64,000 nt of DNA from Novispirillum itersonii (lineage in GTDB: Bacteria; Pseudomonadota; Alphaproteobacteria; Rhodospirillales; Rhodospirillaceae). The DNA lies in the NCBI RefSeq assembly GCF_014205675.1, contig NZ_JACIIX010000001.1:1-64000 (forward strand), given 5' to 3'. The position numbers were made by a program, and so were the translations under genes. The notes beneath the pieces were generated by a model that ran no database searches, had not been told where the DNA came from, and saw only the letters and a program-made list of their open reading frames with translations. Shown one piece after another: positions 44,869 through 54,930 of the stretch. Each line of letters begins with the position of its first letter. Positions within the stretch are counted from its first letter, which is position 1.

Positions 44869-46479
44869 GTGGACTCATTCCTTGCACAGATGCGCAATCT
44901 CGGCCCTGCCCGTCTGGCCGCCCTTGCCGGTGTTGCCATCGGGATGCTCGGCTTCCTGATCTATTTCGCCACCCGCTTCAGCTCCCAGCCGATGGAGCTG
45001 CTGTTCGGCGACCTCGCCCCGCAGGATTCCAAGGCGATCATCGCCGATCTGGATGCCCGCAAGATCCCCTACGAGCTGCGCGCCAATGGCACCGAAGTGC
45101 TGGTCCCCGGCGATCAGGTGCTGAAGCTGCGCGTGCAGATGGCGGAAAAGGCCCTGCCGATCGGCGGCTCGGTGGGCTACGAGGTGTTCGATAAGATGGA
45201 CAGCCTCGGTGCCACCAATTTCATGCAGAACATCAATATGGTGCGGGCGCTGGAAGGCGAGCTGTCGCGCACCATCATGGCGATTGACCGCGTCAAGGCC
45301 GCCCGCGTGCATCTGGTGATGCCCAAGCGCGAGATGTTCACCCGCGAAACGCAGGATCCGACCGCCTCCGTCTACGTCAAGATGGCCCGGGGCCGTCTGG
45401 AGCGTGAACAGGTGATGGCGATCCAGCGCCTGATCGCCAGCTCGGTGCCGAAGATGAAGCCCGGCCATGTGGCGGTGATCGACGAACACGGGGCCCTGCT
45501 GTCCTCCCCCGATGATACCGATGCCATGGCGATGATCAGCAATCAGGAGCAGATGCGCCTGAAGGCCGAGAACCGTCTGGCCCGGTCGGTGGAACAGCTG
45601 CTGGAAAGCGTGCTCGGCCCCGGCAAGGTGCGGGCGGAAGTGCGCGCCGATATGGACTTCGACAAGGTGGTGACCAATCAGGAAGTGTTCGACCCCGATC
45701 AGCAGGTCGCCCGCTCCACCGTCACCCGTAACGAAAACACCCAGTCGACCGAAAACGACCCCGGCACCGTCAGCGTCGCCAACAACCTGCCCAACGCCCA
45801 GACCAACAACGGCGGCCCGGCGGCCAGCAGCCGCGAAAACCGCACCGAGGAAACCACCAACTTCGAAATCTCGAAGAAAGTGGTCAATCAGGTGAAGGAA
45901 GGCCCCAACGTGCGCCGTCTGTCGGTGGCGGTGCTGATTGACGGCCTGTACACCGGCACCGGGGAGCAGAAGCAGTACCAGCCGCGCTCCGAGCAGGAAA
46001 TGGACAAGCTGTCGGCGCTGGTGCGCTCCGCCATCGGCTTTGACGCCAACCGCGGTGACCAGATTGAAATGGTCAACATGCAGTTCCAGGTGATTGATCT
46101 GGAAGGCGAAAAACCGTGGATGTTCCTTGGGTTCACCAAGGAGGAAGTCATGCGCATGGCCGAAGGGCTGGGGGTGGCGATCGTCGCCATTCTCGTGATC
46201 CTGCTGGTGGTGCGCCCGCTGATTTCCCGTGCCTTCGAAGGGGCCGCCGCGTCGGCCGACAACCAGCTGCTGACCGCCGAGGGCCTGCCCGGCACCCCGC
46301 AGCTGACCGGCCCGGCACCGATCCCGGAAGAGGAAGACATTTCCGACGAGCTGATCGACATCGACAAGGTCGAAGGCCGCGTCAAGGCCTCCAGCCTGCG
46401 CAAGATCGGCGAAATCGTCGAGAAGCATCCGGAAGAAGCCCTGTCCATCGTCCGCAACTGGCTGTATCAGGAGGCCTGA
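44869..46479 (+). CDS. fliF: Flagellar MS-ring protein FliF
   Basis: Forms the MS ring in the inner membrane, the base of the flagellar basal body; 536 residues. One N-terminal helix (LAALAGVAIGMLGFLIYFAT) and one C-terminal helix (LGVAIVAILVILLVVRPLI) flank the periplasmic ring-building motifs (PMELLFGDLAPQDSKAIIADL, LVMPKREMFTRETQDPTASVYVKM). The C-terminal cytoplasmic tail that binds FliG is present (KASSLRKIGEIVEKHPEEALSIVRNWL). It starts with GTG and has an AGGAACGGAAG-type site. It is the first gene of a plus-strand run through flhG. Confidence 0.96.
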   Translation: MDSFLAQMRNLGPARLAALAGVAIGMLGFLIYFATRFSSQPMELLFGDLAPQDSKAIIADLDARKIPYELRANGTEVLVPGDQVLKLRVQMAEKALPIGGSVGYEVFDKMDSLGATNFMQNINMVRALEGELSRTIMAIDRVKAARVHLVMPKREMFTRETQDPTASVYVKMARGRLEREQVMAIQRLIASSVPKMKPGHVAVIDEHGALLSSPDDTDAMAMISNQEQMRLKAENRLARSVEQLLESVLGPGKVRAEVRADMDFDKVVTNQEVFDPDQQVARSTVTRNENTQSTENDPGTVSVANNLPNAQTNNGGPAASSRENRTEETTNFEISKKVVNQVKEGPNVRRLSVAVLIDGLYTGTGEQKQYQPRSEQEMDKLSALVRSAIGFDANRGDQIEMVNMQFQVIDLEGEKPWMFLGFTKEEVMRMAEGLGVAIVAILVILLVVRPLISRAFEGAAASADNQLLTAEGLPGTPQLTGPAPIPEEEDISDELIDIDKVEGRVKASSLRKIGEIVEKHPEEALSIVRNWLYQEA

Positions 46480-46600
46480 GGCTGACCGCCGGGCCGGGGC
46501 CGCTGTCCCCCGCCCGGCATGATCTGCCCCACAGGTTCCGTCCGTCATCTCCGGCCCCCCTGCCCCGGCAGCCGAGGCCACAGTTTAGGGAGTTCGCGCC

Positions 46601-47620
46601 TTGGGTCGCGTAAAGGAAGACTACCGCAGCCTCACCGGCCCCCAGAAGGCAGCCATCCTGCTGCTGTCGCTGGGCGAAGAGCACGCGGCGAAGATCTTCT
46701 CGATGATGGACGACGAGGAGATCAAGGAAATCTCCCAGATCATGGCCAACCTTGGCACGGTGTCGTCCAATATCGTCGAGCGTCTGTTCGTCGAATTCGC
46801 CGATGCCATTTCCAACACCGGGTCGCTGGTCGGGTCCTACGACACCACCGAACGCCTGCTGCTGAAGTCCCTCGGCAAGGACCGCGTCGATGCGATCATG
46901 GAAGAAATCCGTGGTCCGGCCGGCCGCACCATGTGGGACAAGCTCGGCAACGTGAACGAGCAGGTGCTGGCGAATTACCTGAAGAACGAATACCCGCAGA
47001 CCGTGGCGGTGGTGCTGTCAAAGATCAAGGCCGACCACGGTGCCCGGGTGCTGGGCCTGCTGCCGGAAGGCTTCGCCATGGAAGTCATCATGCGCATGCT
47101 GCACATGGAAGCGGTGCAGAAGGAAGTGCTGGACGGCGTGGAAAAGACCCTGCGCACCGAGTTCATGTCCAACCTCGCCCGCACCGCCCGCCGCGATGCC
47201 CACGAGATGATGGCCGACATCTTCAACAACCTCGACCGCAACACCGAGGCCCGCTTCATGGGGGCGCTGGAAGAGCGCAACCGCGAAAGCGCGGAAAAGA
47301 TCAAACAGCTCATGTTCACCTTCGAGGACCTTACCCGCCTCGATACGCAAGGCGTGCAGACCCTGCTGCGCCATGTGGAAAAGGACAAGCTGGGTCTGGC
47401 CCTCAAGGGCGCGTCCGACGGCCTCAAGGAAATCTTCTTCAAGAACATGTCCGAACGCGCCGGGAAGATGCTGCGCGAAGACATGGAAGCCCTTGGCCCG
47501 GTGCGCCTGCGCGAAGTGGACGAAGCCCAGAACGTCATCGTCGTTCTGGCGAAGGAACTCGCCAACTCCGGCCAGATTGTCATCTCCGAAGGCAAGGACG
47601 ACGACGAGCTGGTCTACTGA
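46601..47620 (+). CDS. fliG: Flagellar motor switch protein FliG
   Basis: Rotor protein that meets the stator and sets rotation direction; 339 residues. N-domain: [23 protein letters not shown]. Middle domain with the EHPQTVA-type motif, here [14 protein letters not shown]-terminal charged torque helix region: [56 protein letters not shown]. The start is TTG with AGGGAG at good spacing. It lies 121 bases after fliF. Confidence 0.96.
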   Translation: MGRVKEDYRSLTGPQKAAILLLSLGEEHAAKIFSMMDDEEIKEISQIMANLGTVSSNIVERLFVEFADAISNTGSLVGSYDTTERLLLKSLGKDRVDAIMEEIRGPAGRTMWDKLGNVNEQVLANYLKNEYPQTVAVVLSKIKADHGARVLGLLPEGFAMEVIMRMLHMEAVQKEVLDGVEKTLRTEFMSNLARTARRDAHEMMADIFNNLDRNTEARFMGALEERNRESAEKIKQLMFTFEDLTRLDTQGVQTLLRHVEKDKLGLALKGASDGLKEIFFKNMSERAGKMLREDMEALGPVRLREVDEAQNVIVVLAKELANSGQIVISEGKDDDELVY

Positions 47621-47692
47621 TCCGCCGCCGTTGTCCCCCTGCCCCCGTCTCCCTGCCCCGTCCCTGTTATCTGAGAAGGATCCATCCCCTTC

Positions 47693-48583
47693 ATGTCGGC
47701 TCCGACCGTCCGCAAGTTTACCTTTGACCTCCGCTTCGACGAGCCGGAGGATCCCGGGCAGACCGTGGCCTCGGACCTGCTGTATGCGGGGCCGACCGGC
47801 CACTTTGTCGGCACCGAGGCCGACGAGGCCGACTATCTGGCCGCCGACGGCGTCTATGATGCCGAGCCGGAACCGCCGCCGCCGCTCTATACCGAAGAGG
47901 AAATGGAGCTGGCGCGCGAGGAAGCCTATGTCGCCGGTCATACCGCCGCGCTGGAAGAGGCCTCCGCCGCGCTGGAACAGGCGATGGTCAGTGCCCTGAC
48001 CCGCTGCGCCGAAGGCATTGCCGGGCTGAAGCCGGGGCTGGAACGCGCCACCGGCGAGATCGCAGAACTGGCGGCACAGGTGGCGCTGGCAGTCTGCCGC
48101 AAGCTGCTGCCCCATACCGGCAGCCATTACGCGGCGGCGGAAATTACCGCGCTGGTCGCCGCCCTGATGCCGGAACTGCACGCCCATCCGCGCCTGATGC
48201 TGCGGGTTCATCCGCAGATGGTGCCGCTGCTGCGCGACCAGATCACGCAGGTGGCCCAGCGCGCCGGTTTTGAAGGCCGGATCGTCACCGTCGAGGACCC
48301 CTCGATGGTGCTGTCCGATGCCCGGCTGGAATGGGCTGACGGCGGGGCCGAACGCAACACCACCCGCCTGTGGGATCAGGTGGAGGAGCTGGTGGAGCGC
48401 AACATCCCCCGCTTTACCCGGGGCGAGGCGCTGGACCTGCCGGAGCCGGACGCTGACGCCGCCCCGGACCCGGTCCCCGAACCGGCCCCCACCCCCCCGG
48501 TGGTGCCGATGGACGAAGACGTCTGGCCCGCCATGGATACCGGCCGCTGGTATCAGCCGCCCCCGATCATCCCCGCTGAATGA
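47693..48583 (+). CDS. fliH: Flagellar assembly protein FliH
   Basis: Probable FliH, the negative regulator and escort of the export ATPase FliI; 296 residues. The central part is a helical region (EEEMELAREEAYVAGHTAALEEASAALEQ, about 67-95) followed by a V-type ATPase-E-like C-domain (LMLRVHPQMVPLLRDQITQVAQRAGFEGRIVTVEDPSMVLSDARLEWADGGAERN). The N- and C-terminal ends are acidic and Pro-rich. FliI is not adjacent; the ATPase must be encoded elsewhere. The identity also rests on the position between fliG and fliN. Confidence 0.88.
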   Translation: MSAPTVRKFTFDLRFDEPEDPGQTVASDLLYAGPTGHFVGTEADEADYLAADGVYDAEPEPPPPLYTEEEMELAREEAYVAGHTAALEEASAALEQAMVSALTRCAEGIAGLKPGLERATGEIAELAAQVALAVCRKLLPHTGSHYAAAEITALVAALMPELHAHPRLMLRVHPQMVPLLRDQITQVAQRAGFEGRIVTVEDPSMVLSDARLEWADGGAERNTTRLWDQVEELVERNIPRFTRGEALDLPEPDADAAPDPVPEPAPTPPVVPMDEDVWPAMDTGRWYQPPPIIPAE

Positions 48584-48800
48584 GGACCGCCATGACCGCA
48601 CTGCCGTTTCCCCGGCCCGCGCAGGCGGACTCCGCCGGAGCTTCCCCAGAAACGTTCAGACAGACGTTCACACAGACGTTCACGGAGACAACCCCGGTGA
48701 CGCCCGCCGGGCTTCCGTGCCATAACAGACTGAAAACCGCCCCGGCGGCCCCGTATATTCCACGGACGCCCCCGGGACAGACCCTACAGGAGATGCCACA

Positions 48801-49169
48801 ATGGCCGATCAGGACCTTGAACTGGATGAATGGGAAGCCGCATCCCGTGCCGCTGCCCCCTCGGCCGAAGATGAAATGGCTAACACCCTGATGGGGGAGG
48901 CCGTTCCCGATAAGCCGCGCTCGGCGGCGGATCTGGAAGCGGTCTATGATATTCCGGTCAAGGTGCAGGCGGTGCTCGGCAAGTCGTCGATGCAGGTCAA
49001 CCAGCTGCTGAAGCTGGGCCGGGGTGCGGTGGTGGAACTGGACCGCAAGGTCGGGGAAGCGATCGACATCTACGTCAACAACCGTCTGGTCGCCCGTGGC
49101 GAAGTGGTGGTGGTGGAAGACCGTCTGGGGATCACCATGACGGAAATCATCAAGACCGACCGTAACTGA
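48801..49169 (+). CDS. fliN: Flagellar motor switch protein FliN
   Basis: C-ring component, 122 residues. An acidic leader of about 40 residues is followed by the SpoA-type domain (LEAVYDIPVKVQAVLGKSSMQVNQLLKLGRGAVVELDRKVGEAIDIYVNNRLVARGEVVVVEDRLGITMTEII). The 217 bases between fliH and fliN hold a short tandem ACGTTCAGACAG-like motif at about 48651-48692 and an open frame with no family likeness. A hairpin follows the stop. Confidence 0.95.
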   Translation: MADQDLELDEWEAASRAAAPSAEDEMANTLMGEAVPDKPRSAADLEAVYDIPVKVQAVLGKSSMQVNQLLKLGRGAVVELDRKVGEAIDIYVNNRLVARGEVVVVEDRLGITMTEIIKTDRN

Positions 49170-49178
49170 CCCGGTTAC

Positions 49179-49202
49179 AACCGGCCCCTTTCCGGGCCGG
49201 TT
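49179..49202 (+). terminator. Possible terminator/attenuator after fliN
   Basis: AACCGGCCC / GGGCCGGTT (nine pairs), loop CTTTCC, with a modest T-rich tail. It lies 10 bases after the fliN stop and may reduce read-through into motA. Confidence 0.55.
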
Positions 49203-49260
49203 TCCGCGTTTTCCTCCCCGTTTTTCCCCTGTTTTTCCTCTGTCCCATCAGGAGCCCGGC

Positions 49261-50094
49261 ATGGCCGAAGAGACCCGCCCCAGCAGCCCCCCCATTCTGC
49301 GGATTGGCCGGCGCTGGGGCCTGATCGACGGTGCCACCCTGTTCGGCATCGCCGGGGCCTTCCTGCTGATGGCTCTGGCGATCGTGCTGGGCGGATCAGT
49401 GCTGGCGTTCTTCGACTTCCCCAGTGTGCTGATCGTCATCTGCGGTACGGTGCTGATCACCACCGCCAGCTTCTCGTGGGGGGATATGCTGCGGGCGGCG
49501 CAGGATCTGGGCCAGACCGTGCGCCAGCGCACCCGCTCCGGCCCCGATGCGGCACGGGATGTGCTGCGGCTGGCCGATTTTGCCCGCCGCCACGGCATCC
49601 TGACCCTTCAGGGCAACATCGTCGGGGCCCTGAAGGACCAGCCGGTGCTCCAGAACGGCCTGAAGCTGGTGATCGAGGGCACCCCGGACACCGAGGTGGA
49701 AGTCCTGCTGCGGCGGGATATCGCCGCCCAGCAGAGCCGCATTGATAAATCGGCCACCGTGCTGCGCCGGGCGGCGGAAATCAGCCCGGCGATGGGCCTG
49801 ATCGGCACCCTGATCGGTCTGGTGCAGATGCTCAGCCAGCTGTCCAACCCCTCCGCCATCGGCCCCGGCATGGCGGTGGCGCTGCTGACCACCTTCTACG
49901 GCGCCATCCTGTCCAACATGGTGTTTTCGCCGCTGGCCTCGAAGATGGAACGCAACAGCGCCGAAGACCAGCTGATCCAGCACATCCATCTGCTTGGGGT
50001 GCTGTCGATCTGCCGCAAGGACAGCCCGCGCCGTCTGGAAATGCAGGTCAACAGCCTGCTGCCCGCTGACCAGCGGGTGGAAGGACTGCAATAA
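49261..50094 (+). CDS. motA: MotA-family flagellar stator protein
   Basis: Proton- or sodium-channel stator subunit of the MotA/PomA type, 277 residues with four hydrophobic segments (about 25-45, 53-73, 170-195, 203-225). The core signature ISPAMGLIGTLIGLVQML is intact and is followed by GPGMAVALLTTFYGAILSNMVFSPLASKM. No motB lies beside it, so the partner is encoded elsewhere. ATG 49261 follows CAGGAG. It is the sixth open position of the flagellar run. Confidence 0.92.
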   Translation: MAEETRPSSPPILRIGRRWGLIDGATLFGIAGAFLLMALAIVLGGSVLAFFDFPSVLIVICGTVLITTASFSWGDMLRAAQDLGQTVRQRTRSGPDAARDVLRLADFARRHGILTLQGNIVGALKDQPVLQNGLKLVIEGTPDTEVEVLLRRDIAAQQSRIDKSATVLRRAAEISPAMGLIGTLIGLVQMLSQLSNPSAIGPGMAVALLTTFYGAILSNMVFSPLASKMERNSAEDQLIQHIHLLGVLSICRKDSPRRLEMQVNSLLPADQRVEGLQ

Positions 50095-50227
50095 TCCGCT
50101 TTACCGTTCCCTCCCCCCGCCCTATTGCCCGCCCTATTGCCCGGCTGTCACAGCCCACCGCCTGCCGCTTGCTTTCTGGCCGCAGCGGTCCAGACTGTGC
50201 GGGTGATCCCGCTACGGGATCCCTGTG

Positions 50228-50953
50228 ATGGGGCACGGCGTTATGGCGTTCACCTCAGTCCTTCCGGTATCAGTCGCAACGGTCCTGCTGCTGTCCCTGC
50301 CCGCCATGGCCGGGGAAGAAGATCCCCTGCGGCTGGTGTTCTTTGATGGCAGCAGACTGCGCGGACCGGAAGCCGCCACCCCGGAGGAACAGGGCCTGCT
50401 CGACCGCCTCAACCGGCTGTCGCCCCTTGTCACCATGACGGAGGAACTGCCGGTCCGCGCCGTTCCGCTGTTTGAGGCCGGACGCTACGACTGCCTGATC
50501 GACCTGCGGTTTGACACCTCCCGCCCCCGGCCGGATACCCTGTCCAGCCGCGAGCAGATGCGGATTGAGTACCTGTATTACCACCTGCGCGACAGCCCGC
50601 TGCCGGATGGCCCGGTGCGGGTGGCCCGGCACCGTGGCATGGCCGACTGGCCCGCCAGCCTGAACGGCATCCCCTACGCCGAGCTGATCGGCACCAACGA
50701 TGTGGTGCAGACCGTCAGCCTGCTGAAGGCGCGGCGGGTCGATACGATTCTGGTTTACCCCGGAAACATGCCTGCGATCCCCGAGGTGCAGACCGGGGAG
50801 ATCGTGCCGGTCCCCGGGCTGGCCCCGGCCCGGACCGCCCATCTGGTCATCACCTGCCACACCTCCGACCGCGCCCGCCGCTTCCTGAACCGGCTGGATG
50901 CGCTGACCCCGCCCGCCAGCCCCATCCCCGCCCCCGGCCCGATCACCCAGTAA
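50228..50953 (+). CDS. Orphan periplasmic binding-like protein within the flagellar cluster
   Basis: A predicted exported protein of about 241 residues. The signal peptide runs through VLPVSVATVLLLSLPAMA, cut before GEEDP. The mature part (DPLRLVFFDGSRLRG, then VRAVPLFEAGRYDCLIDLRFD, ending LVITCHTSDRARRFLNRLDAL) loosely resembles a family 3 solute-binding domain. ATG 50228 follows a GTG at 50225; ATG 50243 is also possible. It sits between motA and flbD but nothing ties it to flagella beyond position. No transporter partner. Function unknown. Confidence 0.7.
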   Translation: MGHGVMAFTSVLPVSVATVLLLSLPAMAGEEDPLRLVFFDGSRLRGPEAATPEEQGLLDRLNRLSPLVTMTEELPVRAVPLFEAGRYDCLIDLRFDTSRPRPDTLSSREQMRIEYLYYHLRDSPLPDGPVRVARHRGMADWPASLNGIPYAELIGTNDVVQTVSLLKARRVDTILVYPGNMPAIPEVQTGEIVPVPGLAPARTAHLVITCHTSDRARRFLNRLDALTPPASPIPAPGPITQ

Positions 50954-50975
50954 CCGCCGGTAAGCCTCCGCTCCC

Positions 50976-50992
50976 CCGGCATTTTTTGCCGG
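50976..50992 (+). terminator. Weak hairpin terminator before flbD
   Basis: CCGGCA, loop TTTTT, TGCCGG, 23 bases after the stop of the preceding gene. A short stem with no long T-run after it, so efficiency is doubtful. Confidence 0.45.
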
Positions 50993-51137
50993 TCTCTAAG
51001 ACTTTCTTCAGGATTGGACGCTAGGATCAGGACTGTATGCCTGCGCATCCGCCCGACTCCGGCCTCAGCCTGCCGGATTCCGGCAGCGGCGGCGCAGCGA
51101 CAGGATGACCGGTTCCTTGGGTTCAGGAGTGGTGCGG

Positions 51138-52592
51138 ATGCGGTTACTGATTATCGGTTCTCTCGGCGGACAGATCGGCGCGGCCAGCCAGATTGCGATC
51201 CGGCGTGGGGCCAAGGTCAGCCAGGCGGACGATATTCCGGCGGCCCTTAACCTGCTGCGCAGCGGTAAAGGCGCGGATCTGATCCTGATCGATGTCGGGC
51301 TGGACATCAGCGGATTGGTTTCCAGCCTGGAGGCGGAACGCTTCGCCGTGCCCGTCGTCGCCTGCGGCATCGCCAATGATACCCGCGCCGCCGTTGCCGC
51401 CATCCGCGCCGGGGCCAAGGAATACCTGCCCCTGCCCCCGGATGCCGACCTGATTGCCGCCGTGCTGGAAGCGGTGGTGGCACAGGACAATTCCCTGATT
51501 TTCCGCGATCCGGTGATGCAACGGTCGATGCGGCTGGCCGATCAGGTCGCCCCGTCGGAAGCCGGGATCCTGATCGTCGGCGAATCCGGCACCGGGAAAG
51601 AGGTGATGGCCCGCTACCTGCACCGCAAATCGCGGCGGGCCGGGCAGACCTTTGTGGCGGTCAACTGCGCCGCCATCCCGGAAAACCTGATGGAATCCGA
51701 ACTGTTCGGCCACGAGAAAGGCGCCTTCACCGGGGCCGTCGCCCGCCGCATCGGCAAGTTTGAGGAAGCCAGCGGCGGCACCCTGCTGCTGGACGAAATC
51801 TCGGAAATGGATGTGCGGCTTCAGGCCAAGCTGCTGCGCGCCATTCAGGAGAAGGAAATCATCCGGCTGGGCGGCAACCAGCCGGTGAAGGTCAACGTCC
51901 GCATCCTTGCCACCTCCAACCGCAATCTTCAGGACGAGGTCCGCAAGGGCACCTTCCGCGAGGATCTGTTCTTCCGCCTGAACGTGGTGACCCTGACCCT
52001 GCCGCCGCTGCGCGAGCGCCCGGCGGATATCGAGGCGCTGGCCACCCACTTCATCCGCAAGTATGCCGATCTGAACGGGGTGCCGGAACGGCCGCTGTCG
52101 CGGGCGGCCCTGTCGCTGCTGCTGCGTCACCCGTGGCGCGGCAACGTGCGGGAGCTGGAAAACACCATGCACCGCACCGTGCTGCTGGCCAGCGGGCCGG
52201 AGATTGAGGCCGACGCCATCCTGCTGACCAGCGAGGACGGATCCCTCAGCGGGTTCGGCGCGGCGGAGAGCCATACGGCAACCCCTGCCTTCGCCAACCC
52301 CTATAATGATGGCCTGTTCGGCAGCCCGTCCGCCCCCGCCGCCGCCCCGGCGGCTCCGGCCATGGCAGCGGGCGGGGCCGGGCTGGCTTCGGCGCTGGTC
52401 GGGCGGACCGTGGCCGATGTCGAACGGGACCTGATCATCGACACCCTGCGCCACACGCTGGGCAACCGGACCCATGCCGCCAACATCCTCGGCATTTCCA
52501 TCCGCACCCTGCGCAACAAACTGAAGCTCTATTCCGATCAGGGCATGACCGTGCCGCCGCCGCCCAGCAGTGACCCGGACGCCCGCCTGTAA
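51138..52592 (+). CDS. flbD: Sigma-54-dependent flagellar regulator FlbD
   Basis: Transcriptional activator of late flagellar genes, 484 residues. It has a receiver-like N-domain (about 1-115), an AAA+ sigma-54 activation domain and a C-terminal Fis-type helix-turn-helix (AANILGISIRTLRNKLKLY). The AAA+ domain shows Walker A GESGTGKE, the sigma-54 contact loop HEKGAFTGA, Walker B GTLLLDEISEMD and RGNVRELENTMHR. The receiver keeps an Asp (LILIDVG) but lacks the usual acidic pair and the conserved Lys, as in known FlbD proteins. CAGGAG lies eight bases before ATG 51138. Probable targets in this window are the sigma-54-type promoters ahead of fliK and flgE. Confidence 0.93.
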   Translation: MRLLIIGSLGGQIGAASQIAIRRGAKVSQADDIPAALNLLRSGKGADLILIDVGLDISGLVSSLEAERFAVPVVACGIANDTRAAVAAIRAGAKEYLPLPPDADLIAAVLEAVVAQDNSLIFRDPVMQRSMRLADQVAPSEAGILIVGESGTGKEVMARYLHRKSRRAGQTFVAVNCAAIPENLMESELFGHEKGAFTGAVARRIGKFEEASGGTLLLDEISEMDVRLQAKLLRAIQEKEIIRLGGNQPVKVNVRILATSNRNLQDEVRKGTFREDLFFRLNVVTLTLPPLRERPADIEALATHFIRKYADLNGVPERPLSRAALSLLLRHPWRGNVRELENTMHRTVLLASGPEIEADAILLTSEDGSLSGFGAAESHTATPAFANPYNDGLFGSPSAPAAAPAAPAMAAGGAGLASALVGRTVADVERDLIIDTLRHTLGNRTHAANILGISIRTLRNKLKLYSDQGMTVPPPPSSDPDARL

Positions 52593-52688
52593 GACGGCAC
52601 CTTTCCGATCCCCACCCGCTCCGGCCCCCTGTGCGGGACCTGCCCTTAAACACCCCGCTCCCGGGGTCAGACAGTTGATGAGGACCGA

Positions 52689-54839
52689 ATGGCCGACGAT
52701 ACCGGCACCACAGGAGAAGGCGGCGCCCCGGCAGCGGGTGGCGGGCGCTTTTCGCTGAACGCCGGAGCCCTGCGCGGCATGGCGATGGGCGTGCTGAAGC
52801 GCGGCGATCTGGCGCTGGCCATCGGTATGGCGATGGTGCTGGTCATCCTGATCGTCCCGATGCCGCCATGGTTCCTCGACATCATGCTGGCATTGTCGCT
52901 GACGATCTCGGTGCTGGTGTTCATGACCGTGATCTTCATCCAGAAGGCGATGGAGCTGAACAGCTTTCCGGTTCTGCTGCTGGTCACCACCCTGTTCCGT
53001 CTGGCGCTCAACCTCGCCTCCACCCGCCTGATCCTGCAATACGGGCATGAAGGCACCGCCGCCGCCGGTCACGTCATTCAGGCGTTCGGCGGGTTCATCA
53101 TGGGCGGCAACTTCGTGATCGGGGTGATCGTCTTCCTGATCCTGGTCCTCGTCAACTTCATGGTGATCACCAAGGGGTCAACCCGTATCGCCGAAGTGAC
53201 CGCCCGCTTCACCCTCGACGCCCTGCCCGGGAAGCAGATGGCGATTGACGCCGACCTGTCGGCCGGGGTGATCGACGAGCGGCAGGCGATCCAGCGCCGC
53301 CTTGACCTCCAGAAGGAAGTCGACTTCTTCGGGTCGATGGACGGGGCATCAAAGTTCGTGCGCGGCGATGCCGTCGCCGGGCTGATCATCACCGCCATCA
53401 ACGTCATCGGCGGCATGATCATCGGCATGGCGCAGAACGGCCTGCCGTTCTCTCAGGCTGCCGATGTCTACACCCGTCTGACCGTCGGCGACGGCCTGAT
53501 CAGCCAGATTCCGGCCCTGATCATCTCGGTCGCCGCCGGTCTGATGGTCTCCAAGGCCGGTCTGTCGGAAAGCACGGAAAAGGCCCTCGGCGGGCAGCTG
53601 ACCCAGTACCCGAAGGCGCTGGGCATGGCCTCCGCCGTTGCCGGACTGCTGGCGGTGCTGCCCGGCACCCCGGCGCTGCCGTTCCTGCTGCTGGCAGGCC
53701 TGACCGGTGCCGCCGCCTATTACACCGACCGCAAACAGACCCGGGAACGGATGCAGGCCGCCGAGGCCGCCGCCGTCGCCGAACAGCAGAAGGCCCCGGT
53801 GGCGGAAGAGCCGATCGCCACCGCCCTGCGGCTGGATATGGTGCGGCTGGAACTGGGCTATGGCCTGCTGTCGATGATCTCCGGCGGCGGCAACCAGCGC
53901 CTGACCGACCAGATCAAATCGCTGCGCCGGGCGCTGGCGACGGAAATGGGCTTCGTCATGCCCAGCGTCCGCATTCAGGACAACATGCAGCTGGCCGCCA
54001 ACGCCTATGTCATCTACGTCAAGGAAGTGGAGGCCGGGCGCGGCGACCTGCGCCCCAACATGCTGCTGGTGATGGATCCGCGCGGCGAGGACATCACCCT
54101 GCCCGGCGAAAAGACCCGCGAACCGACCTTCGGCCTGCCCGCCGTGTGGATCGAGGCATCCAACCGCGAGGAAGCGCTGTTCCGTGGCTATACGGTGGTG
54201 GACCCCGCCACCGTCATCACCACCCACCTGACGGAAGTGGTCCGCGACAACATGTCGGAACTGCTGTCCTTCGCCGAAACCCAGAAGCTGATGGACGAGC
54301 TGGACAAGGAACACCAGAAGCTGATCGCCGACATGATCCCGGCCCAGATCAGCGTCAACGCCGTCCAGCGCATCCTTCAGAACCTGCTGGCCGAACGGGT
54401 CTCCATCCGCGATCTGCCGACCATTCTGGAAGGGATTTCCGAAGGATCGGGCATGACCCGGAACGTCATGCTGATGACCGAACATGTGCGCATGCGCCTT
54501 GCCCGCCAGATCTGCGATGCCAATGCCGACGAGGAAGGCGTGATCTCGCTGGTCACCCTGTCGCCGGACTGGGAACAGAACTTCTCGGACTCCCTGATCG
54601 GTCAGGGCGAGGAAAAACAGCTGGCGATGCCACCGACCCAGCTGCACGAATTCATCAACTCCACCCGCCAGACCTTCGAGCGGTTCGCCATGCAGGGGGA
54701 AACCCCGGTGCTGCTGACCAGCCCGGTGGTGCGGCCCTATGTGCGCTCCATCGTCGAACGGTTCCGCCCGATGACGGTGGTGATGAGCCAGAACGAAATT
54801 CACCCCAAGGCCCGCATCAAGACGCTGGGACAGATCTGA
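52689..54839 (+). CDS. flhA: Flagellar type III export protein FlhA
   Basis: Major membrane component of the flagellar export gate, 716 residues, normal size. Eight hydrophobic helices lie in the first 340 residues, with LNSFPVLLLVTTLFRLALNLASTRLIL and the FHIPEP signature (KGSTRIAEVTARFTLDALPGKQMAIDADLSAG). The cytoplasmic C-domain begins near 355 (EEPIATALRLDMVRLELGYGL) and ends NEIHPKARIKTLGQI. It follows flbD by 96 bases. Confidence 0.97.
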   Translation: MADDTGTTGEGGAPAAGGGRFSLNAGALRGMAMGVLKRGDLALAIGMAMVLVILIVPMPPWFLDIMLALSLTISVLVFMTVIFIQKAMELNSFPVLLLVTTLFRLALNLASTRLILQYGHEGTAAAGHVIQAFGGFIMGGNFVIGVIVFLILVLVNFMVITKGSTRIAEVTARFTLDALPGKQMAIDADLSAGVIDERQAIQRRLDLQKEVDFFGSMDGASKFVRGDAVAGLIITAINVIGGMIIGMAQNGLPFSQAADVYTRLTVGDGLISQIPALIISVAAGLMVSKAGLSESTEKALGGQLTQYPKALGMASAVAGLLAVLPGTPALPFLLLAGLTGAAAYYTDRKQTRERMQAAEAAAVAEQQKAPVAEEPIATALRLDMVRLELGYGLLSMISGGGNQRLTDQIKSLRRALATEMGFVMPSVRIQDNMQLAANAYVIYVKEVEAGRGDLRPNMLLVMDPRGEDITLPGEKTREPTFGLPAVWIEASNREEALFRGYTVVDPATVITTHLTEVVRDNMSELLSFAETQKLMDELDKEHQKLIADMIPAQISVNAVQRILQNLLAERVSIRDLPTILEGISEGSGMTRNVMLMTEHVRMRLARQICDANADEEGVISLVTLSPDWEQNFSDSLIGQGEEKQLAMPPTQLHEFINSTRQTFERFAMQGETPVLLTSPVVRPYVRSIVERFRPMTVVMSQNEIHPKARIKTLGQI

Positions 54840-54930
54840 TGCCCGGGCCGTGGACCCTGATCCGGCTGATGCCGGTGCCCTGCAAGCGCACCCCCCGCCC
54901 TGAGCGGGGGACGGAACCGGGAGACCGCCG

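Noticed and set aside
48580-48891. Possible small gene between fliH and fliN
   Set aside because: It overlaps both neighbours, shows no family pattern and contains a short tandem repeat; more likely leader sequence.
51144-53072. Open frame of 642 codons opposite flbD and the start of flhA
   Set aside because: Antisense shadow of firmly identified genes.
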